DNA of 64,000 nucleotides from Mycobacterium sp. GA-1841 (GCF_001954135.1 NZ_MBEQ01000015.1:121432-185431); one strand, 5' to 3'. Counted from the first letter of the stretch, positions 33,751 through 42,714 are shown. Notes: a model not told the origin generated them from the letters alone. Translations and numbers: made by a program.

Positions 33751-35366
33751 GCCCGCGCTCCCTCGAGAAGATCGGCCGCCAGGGCGCCGCACACCGCCGG
33801 CGCGGCGGCCAGGTCCGGTACGAGCCGAATGTCGTAGCCTGCGGCTGCTGCCTCGGCGGCGCCGCGGGCGACCCCGAGAAGAACCAGGGTGGCCGAGTCC
33901 AACGCCGGGCGCACCTGCGCGGCGACGTGGCCGTAGTCGGGCTGCCCGGCGCCGAACAGACTGGTCATGCCGTCATCGGAGAGCACCACCAGATGGGTGC
34001 CGCGCCTTTCCGGCCGGGCATAGCGACGCTGCAACAGATCGAGCGGGAACGTGGTGCCACCACCGAAATAGTGCAGCACGGCGTCGATTGCGGCGCGGCG
34101 GTCCCGTGTCCAGTCGCTGCCGGCCACCTGCCCGGCCGAGGCGAACGACGTGACCCGGACCCGGCCGCCGCCCGCGAGCACCGAGCCCACCAGGATCACC
34201 CCGGCCAACAGTGCCGGCGATCCGAGCTGTGGCGCCGGCATCGATCCCGAGGAGTCCACGTACAGGTCGAGGTCGATCTCGGATTCGGCGCGGACGGCGC
34301 CGTCGGGCAGCATCGCGCGGCGGCGGGTGGTGACGCCCGGGATCAGCACCGGCCCGGCCGCCAGCGACGCGGGCAGATCCAGGTCGGCGATCTCATCGCC
34401 CACTTCCCAAACCTCCAGCGGACCAGGAAGATCGGGCTCGGGCAGCACCTCGTCGGTGCGCACCCGTAGCGGGCGCCACCACGGCGCGGCCCGGCTGGTG
34501 TACCAGGCCCGCAGCACGGCGGCCGGGTCTCCGGCACCGAGAACGGCCTCGGTGACGGCGATGTCGTGCGCCTGGCCACCGTGGCCCCGGGTCAACGGAA
34601 TCGCCTCGCCGATCGGCTCCTGCAACCGCGGATCGGAGAGCACCCGGGTCATCTCGACCTCGGTGAGCGGCGTACCACCGACCTCACCCGCGCAGCCGGT
34701 GCCGGTGACGTCCTGGGTGAGCGCGCCACCGAGCACCAGCCCGGCCCGCAGTGCCCCGCCGAGCGGGTCGGTTCCGTAGGTGCGCACCAGATCTGCGAGC
34801 ACGACGGCATCGGTCTCCACCGGCTCAGGGGTCACCGGCCCGCCGGCCAGCGTGCCGGGCGGCAACAGCCACAGCATCTCGTAGGCCCGCAACACCCGCG
34901 CCATCACCGGCCCCGGTGTGTCGGTGCGCAACACCCGCCAGGTGTCGACGATCGTCGGCGTCAGCCCGGCGCGGCGCTGGGCGCGTTCCACCCGGACGTT
35001 GATGAGCATGTCCTCCCACAGATTCGCCAGCATCGCCCCGACTCGGGCCACCCGATCGAGCGGCACACCGTCGGGCGCGGCGACCGACACCGCGTTGGCC
35101 ATCTGCAGTTGGATCCGGGCCCCCTCCACCCGGGTGGCGGGGGCGAGCACGTGGTGCCCGAGTTCGTGGGCGAACACGCTGACGAGGTGCCCGGTCAGTC
35201 CCTGACGACGCAGGTCGGCGACATCGATGAGCACTCGCGACGGGAAGGTGAATGCCGCGAAGGTGCCGTCCAGCTCGTGCGGGTGCGGCGGGTGCATCCG
35301 CACGCCCCACAGCTCCTGGGCGTCGGCCCAGGCCTGTGACCATCCGGGTAGCGGTTCGTCCGTCAC
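33747..35366 (-). CDS. HELGH metallopeptidase-like and VWA-domain protein
   Basis: A 539-residue protein with two joined modules. The N-terminal half carries HELGH at residues 67-71 within VFAHELGHHVLAPATRVEGARIQLQMANAV, a zinc-peptidase-type motif with a possible third ligand further on (LWEDMLINVRVERAQ). The C-terminal half is a von Willebrand A domain with the MIDAS motif DSSGSM (near residue 371), the TT segment GGGTTFPLD and VVLSDDGMTS. VWA proteins next to MoxR-type ATPases usually deliver the ATPase to a client protein for metal insertion or remodelling. The start is a GTG overlapping the previous stop (GTGA, 35363-35366). It is cytoplasmic: no signal or membrane helix. Confidence 0.85.
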   Translation of the reverse strand: MTDEPLPGWSQAWADAQELWGVRMHPPHPHELDGTFAAFTFPSRVLIDVADLRRQGLTGHLVSVFAHELGHHVLAPATRVEGARIQLQMANAVSVAAPDGVPLDRVARVGAMLANLWEDMLINVRVERAQRRAGLTPTIVDTWRVLRTDTPGPVMARVLRAYEMLWLLPPGTLAGGPVTPEPVETDAVVLADLVRTYGTDPLGGALRAGLVLGGALTQDVTGTGCAGEVGGTPLTEVEMTRVLSDPRLQEPIGEAIPLTRGHGGQAHDIAVTEAVLGAGDPAAVLRAWYTSRAAPWWRPLRVRTDEVLPEPDLPGPLEVWEVGDEIADLDLPASLAAGPVLIPGVTTRRRAMLPDGAVRAESEIDLDLYVDSSGSMPAPQLGSPALLAGVILVGSVLAGGGRVRVTSFASAGQVAGSDWTRDRRAAIDAVLHYFGGGTTFPLDLLQRRYARPERRGTHLVVLSDDGMTSLFGAGQPDYGHVAAQVRPALDSATLVLLGVARGAAEAAAAGYDIRLVPDLAAAPAVCGALAADLLEGARA

Positions 35367-36034
35367 GGCCAGATCCGCAAGCCGGGGATGTCGACGCCCA
35401 ACAGGTACGAGCCGTCGGCGCGGACCACATGCTGCTCGCGTTCGGCGGCCCATCCCGACGCGGAGGGCACGAACACCGCGCCGCAGACGTCGAGCAGCAG
35501 CAGCCAGTGCTGCGGGCCCGCTCGCACCACGAACCGGTCGGGCCGCTCGGTGCCCAGAACGGTCTCCGGTGGCACCAAGAACGGCCCGCCGAAACCGACG
35601 AAACCGCCGACGGCATCGACCCGGGGCTGCGGATAGCCACGCGGGCGCCCGTCGTGCGGGGCGGCGCCGGGCCACCAGAACGGATCGGTGGTCAGGCCGG
35701 CCAGCGCGGGGCCGACCGATTCGGGCGCCACGGCGAGAACGGCGCCGACGTGCCCGGTGGCGTCGGGCCGCGCCGCGAGCAGTTCGCGGCCCCTGGCCAG
35801 GGCGCTCACCCGCAGCCGGACCACGCCGGCCCGCCAGGCCGCGAGCGCGGTCAGCACCGATCGCCACTCTGGCGGCGCCGCGGAAACATGTTGGGCGAAC
35901 CGGCGCAGCAGCGACACCGAGCCACCCCAGGCGGCGACGTTCGCCTCGACCTGCGCCGGCTGCGGTACTGGAGGTGACGGCAGCGGCGGCAGGTCGAGGT
36001 TGACCAGGCGCCCTTCGGGCCCGGGCGGGATCAC
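35363..36034 (-). CDS. Operon protein of unknown function, between MoxR and VWA genes
   Basis: A 223-residue protein starting at GTG 36034, inside the stop of the MoxR gene (GTGA), and ending inside the start of the VWA gene. The N-terminus is Pro-rich (LDLPPLPSPPVPQPAQVE). A Trp/Gly/Pro-rich C-terminal half follows (DPFWWPGAAPHDGRPRGYPQPRVDAVGG, PQHWLLLLDVCGAVFVPSASGWAAEREQHVVRADG). The last segment looks like a small beta-rich fold. It resembles in position the variable bpX-type proteins described in MoxR-VWA ternary systems, but I cannot assign it by sequence. It probably links the ATPase to the VWA protein. Confidence 0.78.
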   Translation of the reverse strand: MIPPGPEGRLVNLDLPPLPSPPVPQPAQVEANVAAWGGSVSLLRRFAQHVSAAPPEWRSVLTALAAWRAGVVRLRVSALARGRELLAARPDATGHVGAVLAVAPESVGPALAGLTTDPFWWPGAAPHDGRPRGYPQPRVDAVGGFVGFGGPFLVPPETVLGTERPDRFVVRAGPQHWLLLLDVCGAVFVPSASGWAAEREQHVVRADGSYLLGVDIPGLRIWP

Positions 36035-37599
36035 CGCCCACCGCCGGTGGCGTCCAGCCAGGTGAGGTAGTTGCGGTACCGCTGGTGCACATGCTTGAGC
36101 GTCAGCAGATCGGTGTAGGTGGCGCCGTAAAGCTTTCCGGTGTCGGCGATCTGGGCGATGCGTGACTCCACCGCGGTGAGCCGCGCGGATACCTCGGCGC
36201 GACTCACACCGGCCAGTCCGGCTCGCAGTTGAGCCAGCAGCGCACCGACTGGGTCCTCGTCGCGGGCCAACCGCTCCCGGCGGGCCCGCTCCCACAACGT
36301 GCTCAGCCAAGCCCCGGTGTCGGTCCGCAGTTCCGCCCCGTCGGCGCCATCGAACGCCGGGTGGTGCAGGTTCGGAGCCACCTTGCCGCGCAACACAAAT
36401 GGCAGTACGGCGGCCACGTCGTCGGAGCCGACCGCAGGCCTGCCGCGGAACCAGGCCATCGCCTTGGCGTACAGGATGAGGGCCTGCAGTGCGCGTGGTG
36501 ACGGCGCCGACGCCGTCTCGGCACCGAGATCGGCTTGCACGTCGGCGCCGGTGTTCAGGTCGATCACCTCGCCGACGCGGCCGCCGCCGGTGGTGATGAC
36601 GTCCTTGGTGCGGTGCTCGAAGGTCCGTCCACCGTGTTGGGCAAACTCGAAATGGGCGGCGAACGACGATAATTCCGAGACCACCTCGGGCGGAACCGGC
36701 ACCGCCCGGATTCCGGCGGCGACGGCGGCGCGCTCGGCGGGGCCGAAGACGAGTTCGGACGGTACGTGTTCCTCGGGCCGTTCACCGCGCTCCACCCGCG
36801 CGATCAGCTCGTCGAGGAATCGCGGGTTGTAACCCATTGCGGTGACGGTGACGTCCATCCGGTCGCGCAGCGCTTGGATGAGCGCAAAGGTGCCCCCGCC
36901 CGCATCGTCGTTGGCGGTGAAGAACCAGGACTCCACCCCGTCGGTGGGTGCGGTGGTGAGCAGCTGGTCGTGCGACTCCACATATCCGTCGGCGACCATC
37001 GTCAGCAATGCCGACTGGGTCTTGGTGGGGATGCGGTTGACCTCGTCGACGATCTTCACCGGTGCGGTCAGCCACTCGCGCCAGGCGATCCGCACGTCGG
37101 CAAGTCGCTCGGCACCGAGCAGGTCCTTCGGCAGCGGCATGCCGACCAGGTCGGAGATGCTCAGCTGCGGTTGGCCCTGCTGGATATCGCGACGCACCTG
37201 CGCCGGGGTGGATCCGGCCATCACCGCCAGCACGGTGGCCACGGTGGTCTTGCCCCGGCCGGGTCCGCCCACCAGCAGGCACCGGCCGCCGACCGCGAAC
37301 GCCAGCAGTGGCACGAGCACGCCCGAGGCATAGGACTGGTCGGTCGGCAGGGTGAGGACGGCGCCGGAATCACCGACGGAGAAGGTGACCGGCTCGGCCG
37401 TGGAGAACTCGATGTCGTGATAGGGCAGCACCACTGCGGAGTTGACGAGCCAGAAGTAGGCCTGCCGCACCTTCTCGTCCAGGCTGACCTGTGCCTGCGG
37501 TGGCGGCGCGAAGAGGTCATCGACCGTGAGGTCCCCGATGCGGTCGCCGGGTTCCGGGGGGGGGGGTGCCTCGGGGATGTGCTGCCAGCGATCGCTCAT
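36031..37599 (-). CDS. MoxR-type AAA+ ATPase
   Basis: AAA+ ATPase of 522 residues. Walker A GGPGRGKT is at residues 111-118, Walker B KIVDEVNRIP with Asp185-Glu186, and sensor 1 probably in WFFTANDD. The order fits MoxR/AAA_5 ATPases that work with VWA proteins as chaperones or metal insertases. A C-terminal extension (about 400-522) is rich in helices. The N-terminus contains EAPPPPEPG encoded by an uninterrupted run of 11 C residues on the coding strand (37556-37566), a slippage-prone tract ten codons after the start. The ATG overlaps the stop of nadR by 4 bp, and the GTG of the next gene overlaps its own stop. Confidence 0.88.
   Translation of the reverse strand: MSDRWQHIPEAPPPPEPGDRIGDLTVDDLFAPPPQAQVSLDEKVRQAYFWLVNSAVVLPYHDIEFSTAEPVTFSVGDSGAVLTLPTDQSYASGVLVPLLAFAVGGRCLLVGGPGRGKTTVATVLAVMAGSTPAQVRRDIQQGQPQLSISDLVGMPLPKDLLGAERLADVRIAWREWLTAPVKIVDEVNRIPTKTQSALLTMVADGYVESHDQLLTTAPTDGVESWFFTANDDAGGGTFALIQALRDRMDVTVTAMGYNPRFLDELIARVERGERPEEHVPSELVFGPAERAAVAAGIRAVPVPPEVVSELSSFAAHFEFAQHGGRTFEHRTKDVITTGGGRVGEVIDLNTGADVQADLGAETASAPSPRALQALILYAKAMAWFRGRPAVGSDDVAAVLPFVLRGKVAPNLHHPAFDGADGAELRTDTGAWLSTLWERARRERLARDEDPVGALLAQLRAGLAGVSRAEVSARLTAVESRIAQIADTGKLYGATYTDLLTLKHVHQRYRNYLTWLDATGGGR
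37556..37566. repeat. 11-base homopolymer (G on + strand) in the MoxR gene
   Basis: Eleven consecutive G (C on the coding strand) near codons 12-15 of the MoxR-type ATPase. A gain or loss of one base would shift the frame ahead of the whole ATPase domain. It may be a phase-variation tract or a site of sequencing error. Confidence 0.85.
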
Positions 37600-38639
37600 C
37601 TGATGATGATGCCGGTTCCGCGCTGCGGCAGGGGCGCGCTGCACAGCGGTGTCGCCGCCAATTCCCTCTTGACGGCATCGCAGGCGGTGGCGGTGCGCTG
37701 CGCCGGAGTGCCCCGCACCTCGATCCAGGGCACGGGCTGGGCGGCAAGGGTTTCGCGGAACCGGTCCTGCATGGCGTGCCGGAGGTGTTCGCCGTCGCGC
37801 CAGCCGTCCTGCACGAACGGGATCTCGTCGCCGGTGAGCAGGTACAGCGACGGCCGGTGTGCTTCGGCCCGGAGTTCCAGCCGCCGCGCCCGATGCCCCA
37901 CATACCGCTCATGCCACAGGGTGGTGGCCAGGGCGTCGGTGTCGCAGACGAGGACCGAGCGGGGCGCGGTGGCTGCCGCGGCGCGCTCCATCGCGATCTG
38001 CCGGTCGGTGATGAGATCGAATTCGTGTGTGCGCCAAGGGGAGTCCGGTCCGCCGTCGCGGGTCTCGGTGTACTCACGCCCGTACTCGGGCACCCAGTGG
38101 GTGGCCAGGGCGGCAGCGAGGTCGGCGGCCAGGGTGGTGGAACCGGTGGACTCGGCGCCGAGCACCACCACCCGCCGGATGAGGTCGGTGCGCACCAGTG
38201 GCGGCAGCGTCGACCAGTGCGCATCCGGGTCCGCGCGGATCGCGGACGCCGAGACCGGCAGCTGCGCCCGGTCCGGGTTGACCTGTACCCAGGCGGCGTT
38301 CAGGCGCCGGGCCAGCTCGCCGCCGTAGACGTCGGAGGTGAACGCGGCGTCCACCGGGGAGTCCAGCAGGGCCTCGATCACCGCCATGTGAGCGTCCCAG
38401 ACCGGCGCGGAATCGAAGTCGACCGGAGCATCGTCGAGCCCGCAAACTACTTGGGCACCAGGGAATTCGGCGCGTATCCAGCCCGCCCGACGTTCCATGG
38501 TGATGGACTCTGCGCTGGAGCCGAGCACCTGGACGGTGACCCGCTCGCAGCGGGCCAGGGCGGTCCTGATCAGCAGCGCATGGCCGGCGTGGAAAGGATA
38601 GAACTTTCCCAGCACCAGGCCGTGGGTGAACTCAGGCAT
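37596..38639 (-). CDS. nadR: NadR-like NMN adenylyltransferase / nicotinamide riboside kinase
   Basis: Bifunctional NAD-salvage protein of 347 residues without the helix-turn-helix of enterobacterial NadR. The N-terminal nucleotidyltransferase domain shows GKFYPFHAGH (residues 11-20) and the PVSASAIR motif (ISxTxxR type). The C-terminal P-loop kinase-like domain has GAESTGSTTLA at 161-171, where the usual Walker A Lys (GxESSGKST) is replaced by Ser. It should make NAD from imported nicotinamide riboside, though the missing Lys leaves kinase activity in doubt. The gene overlaps pnuC by 8 bp and the MoxR gene by 4 bp. That pairs uptake and conversion in one operon. Confidence 0.88.
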   Translation of the reverse strand: MPEFTHGLVLGKFYPFHAGHALLIRTALARCERVTVQVLGSSAESITMERRAGWIRAEFPGAQVVCGLDDAPVDFDSAPVWDAHMAVIEALLDSPVDAAFTSDVYGGELARRLNAAWVQVNPDRAQLPVSASAIRADPDAHWSTLPPLVRTDLIRRVVVLGAESTGSTTLAADLAAALATHWVPEYGREYTETRDGGPDSPWRTHEFDLITDRQIAMERAAAATAPRSVLVCDTDALATTLWHERYVGHRARRLELRAEAHRPSLYLLTGDEIPFVQDGWRDGEHLRHAMQDRFRETLAAQPVPWIEVRGTPAQRTATACDAVKRELAATPLCSAPLPQRGTGIIIR

Positions 38640-39237
38640 GTTGTTCGACCGGTTCGCTGTGCGGAGCGGCCGTGAGCTCGCGCCGCCAGCTGCGCAGCCC
38701 GTGGAGGCACAGCCCGATGAAGATCAGGTACAGGGCACCGGTGATCCACAACCCCTTGCTCGCCGCCAAGCCCACCATGGCGACGTCCACCGCGATCCAG
38801 ACGTACCAACTCTGCCAGCACCGCCGGTTCAGCAGCACCTGGGCGACCAGGCTGAAGGAGGTGGTGGCAGCGTCGGCCAACTCGGTGGTGGAGTCGGTCT
38901 GCCCCAGCAGCAGCGCCACACCCGCAGTGCCGAGCCCACCGGCGAGTACCGCGACCGCGAGGCCGCGGGCGGTGGCGGAGCGGACGAATCCGTCGTCGTC
39001 GGCGCCCTTCGCCCGCACCCAGCCGTACCAGCCCATCACCCCGAGAGCGAGGTAGACCACCTGCAGTGCGGCGTTCCCGTACAGCGCGGTGACGGTGAAC
39101 AACCAGAGGAAGACCAGGTTGTTGGCGATGCCGATCGGGAAGTTCCATACGTTGCGCCGACTGGCCAACCACACGCACAACAGGCCCGTGCCGAATCCGA
39201 GCACCTCGGTCCAGTTCGCCGCCCACCACGGGCCCAC
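38632..39237 (-). CDS. pnuC: PnuC nicotinamide riboside transporter
   Basis: Membrane transporter of 201 residues with about seven helices. Family motifs are NVWNFPIGIANNLVFLWLFT (the WNFPIG...N riboside-binding region) and the repeated RRCWQSWYVWIAVDV (W..WxxWI). PnuC facilitates nicotinamide riboside entry, driven by phosphorylation inside the cell, which fits the NadR gene directly downstream. The GTG start at 39237 has a GGGAG site 7-8 bases before it. The gap to the AtoE-type gene is only 19 bp, so it may be transcribed with it. Confidence 0.92.
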   Translation of the reverse strand: MGPWWAANWTEVLGFGTGLLCVWLASRRNVWNFPIGIANNLVFLWLFTVTALYGNAALQVVYLALGVMGWYGWVRAKGADDDGFVRSATARGLAVAVLAGGLGTAGVALLLGQTDSTTELADAATTSFSLVAQVLLNRRCWQSWYVWIAVDVAMVGLAASKGLWITGALYLIFIGLCLHGLRSWRRELTAAPHSEPVEQHA

Positions 39238-39256
39238 GTGTGCTCCCTTCGACGCC

Positions 39257-40696
39257 TCAGATCACCAACGGTGCGACCAACATCGTCGCACCCAGGACCA
39301 CCAACCCGATCAGGAAGGCCACGACCGTAAAGCCCATCACCTGGCGCACATTGAGTTTTGCGATCGCCAGCAAGGGCAGCAGCCAGAACGGCTGGATCAT
39401 GTTCGCCACGCCCTCGCCGACGGCGACGGCCATCGACATCAAACCGAGGTAGGCCGGCGACTGCTGGCCGACAGCCAACGCCGAGTCCACGGCGATCGGG
39501 CCCTGCACGGCCCAGTGGCCGCCGCCGGACGGCACGAACAGGCTGATGATCAACGAGCCGATGAATGTCAGGAACGGCAATGTGTACTGCGTCGCCCCGT
39601 TGACCACCGCCTCGGCCAGCAGCGTCTGCAGCGGTTTGGTCCCTTCGGCCGCTTGATATCCCAGCAAGCCGACCAGGCCGCCGTACAACGGGTATTGCAG
39701 CAGCAGCGGGCCGGACACCTTCGCCGCGCCGGTGAAAGCCCGGATGAACCGGATCGGGGTGCGGTGCAACAACGCACTCGTGATGGTGAACAACATGATC
39801 ATCGACGCGATGTTCAACGCGAATCCGCTGAGGACGAAGTAGGCGATGCCGGCGGCGAACACCAAAACGTTGAGGATCCAGAGATTTTCCAGCCATTCGG
39901 CGAACGTCTTCTTGCCGTCGTGGCCCACGGGCTCAGCTTCGGACTGGTCCTCGTCGTCGAACACCGCAGGATCCGGCGCCAGCGCCTGGGCCGGTGCCAT
40001 GCGCCAGATCGCCAGCGCGAGCACGGTGAGCACGACGATCACCGACAGCCAGCTGTAGGGCTGGAAGATGGTCAGGCTCAACGGCACTGTGATGCCGGTG
40101 ATCTTGTGGATCACGTTGATCGGGCTAGTGCTGTCGGTGTTGGCCAGGGCGATCGACGACGACAGGCCCTGGGTCCAGACGATGAAGCCCATGAATGCCG
40201 CGGCGATGAGATAGCCGAAATGTGCGTCGGTGAACCGCCGTGCCACCTGCCGGGCCACCAACGCACCGGCCACCAGTCCCAGCCCCCAGTTGAGCAGGGA
40301 CAGCACCGCGCTCACCGCGAAACAGAGCAGCGCCCCCTGCACCTGATTGTTCGGCTTGCCGGCGATGTAGCCGATGGCCCGCTTCAGGATCGGCGCCTCG
40401 GCCAGCGTGTAGCCCGTCACCAGGATCAGCACCATCTGGAAGGCGAACGTGAAGATGTTCTGCGAGCCCCACACCCCGCCGTACCACGCCTTGAGCATGC
40501 CGTCGGCCGACGCACCGTCGACCAACACCGTGACCAGGGCAGCGACGATGAGGGTGAGGATGACCGCGAACAGATACGGGTCGGGCATCAGGCGTTCGAC
40601 GTAGCGGACGCACAACCCGGTGAACGACTGCATGACGCCGCGACGCCGGGGTTGGTGCTCTTCGGCTGCCGGAGTGGGTTGTTCACTCGTCGTCAT
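39257..40696 (-). CDS. AtoE-type short-chain fatty acid transporter
   Basis: Integral membrane transporter of 479 residues and about ten to twelve helices, of the short-chain fatty acid transporter family (AtoE, TIGR00366). Typical segments are LCVRYVERLMPDPYLFAVILTLIVA, LLILVTGYTLAEAPILKRAI (read here VLILVTGYTL), LLNWGLGLVAGALVARQVAR, FVPSGGGHWAVQGPIAVDSA and VGEGVANMIQPFWLLPLLAIA. The GGGHWAVQGP motif is the family signature. It probably imports acetoacetate- or butyrate-like acids. An acidic cytoplasmic loop (DDEDQSEAEP) lies in the middle. The ATG at 40696 has AAGGTAGGA upstream. It is the likely first gene of the minus-strand operon. Confidence 0.88.
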   Translation of the reverse strand: MTTSEQPTPAAEEHQPRRRGVMQSFTGLCVRYVERLMPDPYLFAVILTLIVAALVTVLVDGASADGMLKAWYGGVWGSQNIFTFAFQMVLILVTGYTLAEAPILKRAIGYIAGKPNNQVQGALLCFAVSAVLSLLNWGLGLVAGALVARQVARRFTDAHFGYLIAAAFMGFIVWTQGLSSSIALANTDSTSPINVIHKITGITVPLSLTIFQPYSWLSVIVVLTVLALAIWRMAPAQALAPDPAVFDDEDQSEAEPVGHDGKKTFAEWLENLWILNVLVFAAGIAYFVLSGFALNIASMIMLFTITSALLHRTPIRFIRAFTGAAKVSGPLLLQYPLYGGLVGLLGYQAAEGTKPLQTLLAEAVVNGATQYTLPFLTFIGSLIISLFVPSGGGHWAVQGPIAVDSALAVGQQSPAYLGLMSMAVAVGEGVANMIQPFWLLPLLAIAKLNVRQVMGFTVVAFLIGLVVLGATMLVAPLVI

Positions 40697-40774
40697 TGTC
40701 CTACCTTGCCGTCTCGCCTGCCCGGTCGGCACCGCCATCGGCCTGCGGTGGCGGGTCCGGCAGGGACTCTAGCC

Positions 40775-42073
40775 TCAGAACCGCTCGCGCAACGGCCGAT
40801 CGGCCGGGGTGGCGCGGTAGATGCCGCGGTCGATGAGCCGGGGCACCACCTCGTCGATGAACTCCCGGATGGACTCGCCACCCGCAGAAAACATCAGGTT
40901 GAACCCGCCGACGTTGCCGTCGGAATGCCAGGCCGCGAAGTCCTCGACGAGGTCGTCGTAGGAGCCGACGAACTTGCGGTGGGTGGCGCCGCCCCGTCCG
41001 ACCGCCTGGGCCACGACCTCACGCACCGTCACCCCCGGGCGTTCCTGGATCCAGTTGTACAGCCCCACGTAATTGCCGAAGGTGCTCTTGATCGTCTTCT
41101 CGACATCGGCCGGAACCGGAAGCGCTGCCACCGGGAACGGGGCGTCGATGTCGTCGAGCGGGATGTCGATACCGAACTGGCCCAAGGCGAAGGGGGCGAT
41201 CGGCGCCCAGTCGACGTAGCTGTCCAGCTCGCGCAGCCGCTCCTCGGCGTCTTTGACGGTCTTGCCGACGTAGGGGATGAGACCGGGAATCGCCGGCACG
41301 GAGCCGGGTTCGCGGCCCTGGGCGGCCAGCGCCTTGTCCAGGGTTTCGCGGTAGACGGCAGCACTGTCGCGGGTGGAGGAGTTGGTGAACACCATCTCGG
41401 CGTACTTGGCGGCGACCCGGATGCCGGCTCCGGATCCACCGGCCTGTGCGATCAATGGCCGGCCCTGCCGGCTGGGGGCGATGTTCAACGGCCCGGACAC
41501 CTGGAACAGGTTGCCGCGGTGGTTGATCGGCTCGGCGTGAAACCGGATGCGTCCGTCGGGGTCACGACGCATCTCGCGGTTGTCCCACAGGGATCGGAGC
41601 ACGTCGAGGAACTCGTCGGCGCGCTGGTAGCGCTCCTCGCGATCCAAATGCTGTGCCAGGCTGTAGTTCAGCGCGAAATCGTCGATGACGGAGGTGACGG
41701 CGTTGTATCCGGCACGGCCGTCGGAGGCCTGGTCGAGTGAGGCCAACAGCCGGGCCAGGTTGTACGGGTCGTAGAACGTCGTCGACGCGGTGGCGATGAG
41801 ACCGACGTGTTTAGTGTGCTGGGATATCGCGGTCAGCGCGGTGATGGGTTCGGCCGGTCCGCCATCGAAGGCCGGTGAGCCCTGCATGCCGGGGATGTCG
41901 CCGACGAACAGCGCGGTGAACAAACCCTCGTCGCCGAAGCACCCGTATTCGAGCAGGCGCTCGAACGTACTGCGCTCGGCGATGCTGTGCGCCTGTTCGT
42001 AGCCGTAGGCGCCCTGGTGCAGGTTGATGTCGTTGGCGACCAGGTTCAGATGCAGATAACGTCGGTCCGTCAT
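40775..42073 (-). CDS. LLM-class flavin-dependent monooxygenase (NtaA/SnaA/DszA type)
   Basis: FMN-dependent two-component monooxygenase of 432 residues with the bacterial-luciferase TIM barrel. Features are YLHLNLVANDINLHQGAY, EPITALTAISQHTKHVGLIATASTTFYDPYNLARLLASLDQASDGRAGYNAVTS (the SHxS/GWNxVTS region, here GYNAVTS) and PLIAQAGGSGAGIRVAAKYAE. The family oxidises nitrilotriacetate, sulfones, pristinamycins and the like with FMNH2 from a separate reductase. The substrate here is unknown. The ATG at 42073 has CAGGAAC upstream. It lies 26 bp after the TetR gene on the same strand, and may be controlled by it. Confidence 0.87.
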   Translation of the reverse strand: MTDRRYLHLNLVANDINLHQGAYGYEQAHSIAERSTFERLLEYGCFGDEGLFTALFVGDIPGMQGSPAFDGGPAEPITALTAISQHTKHVGLIATASTTFYDPYNLARLLASLDQASDGRAGYNAVTSVIDDFALNYSLAQHLDREERYQRADEFLDVLRSLWDNREMRRDPDGRIRFHAEPINHRGNLFQVSGPLNIAPSRQGRPLIAQAGGSGAGIRVAAKYAEMVFTNSSTRDSAAVYRETLDKALAAQGREPGSVPAIPGLIPYVGKTVKDAEERLRELDSYVDWAPIAPFALGQFGIDIPLDDIDAPFPVAALPVPADVEKTIKSTFGNYVGLYNWIQERPGVTVREVVAQAVGRGGATHRKFVGSYDDLVEDFAAWHSDGNVGGFNLMFSAGGESIREFIDEVVPRLIDRGIYRATPADRPLRERF

Positions 42074-42099
42074 CGGATGTTCCTGTCTCGGTGAGGGTT

Positions 42100-42714
42100 T
42101 CAGCGCATGGTGGCGTAGAGGGCGTCGGTCATCGCCTCGATGGCGGCCTCGCGGTCCAGCGGCCAGCCGTCGACGAGCCACAGGTGCATGAAGGAGTCGA
42201 CCATGGTGTACATCATCGCGATGGCCAACCGGATCTGGGCCTCGCCGGCGCCGGGGATGGCGTCGTTGGCGATCCAGTCGTCGATGTTCGCCTCCATGGT
42301 GGCCCGGTGGGCGGCGGCGAACTCCGGGTCGGCCGCGCGGGCCTGGTGCAGCGCCATGTAGAGCTCCGGCGCATTGGTGTAGAAGTCGACCACCTTCTCG
42401 AAGAAGGCCCGGACCGACGGGCGTCCGGACGTGCCGCCGCGCGGCGCATCCTGCTGTGACCACACTGTCATCCGGGTGTTGCGCAACTCGCGCAGCACTG
42501 CGGCCTTGCTGTCGAAATGCAGGTAGAAGGTGGCCCGGCCGATACCGGCCCGCCGGACGATGTCGTCGATGGTGACGGCGACATAACCGCGCTCAGCGAA
42601 GGCGTCCAGCGCGGCAGCCATGATGTGCTCACGCGTCATGATGCGATGGCGATCGCGCATCGTGAGTTTCGGTGCAGCGACGCCGGTTTCGTCGACGTGT
42701 GTCGTCTCGGTCAC
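42100..42714 (-). CDS. TetR-family transcriptional regulator
   Basis: One-component repressor of 204 residues. The N-terminal helix-turn-helix is typical: TREHIMAAALDAFAERGYVAVTIDDIVRRAGIGRATFYLHFDSKAAVL. A helical ligand-binding domain follows. The GTG start at 42714 overlaps the stop of the monooxygenase gene (GTGA, 42711-42714), so both are translated from one message. It probably represses the monooxygenase promoter at 44565-44580 and possibly the LLM gene downstream. The inducer would be a substrate of these enzymes. Confidence 0.88.
   Translation of the reverse strand: MTETTHVDETGVAAPKLTMRDRHRIMTREHIMAAALDAFAERGYVAVTIDDIVRRAGIGRATFYLHFDSKAAVLRELRNTRMTVWSQQDAPRGGTSGRPSVRAFFEKVVDFYTNAPELYMALHQARAADPEFAAAHRATMEANIDDWIANDAIPGAGEAQIRLAIAMMYTMVDSFMHLWLVDGWPLDREAAIEAMTDALYATMR

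Noticed and set aside
39089..41740. 883-codon open frame on the plus strand across pnuC, the AtoE-type gene and the LLM gene
   Set aside because: It is antisense to three well-supported genes, has a His/Arg/Gln/Asp-rich shadow composition and no recognisable fold.
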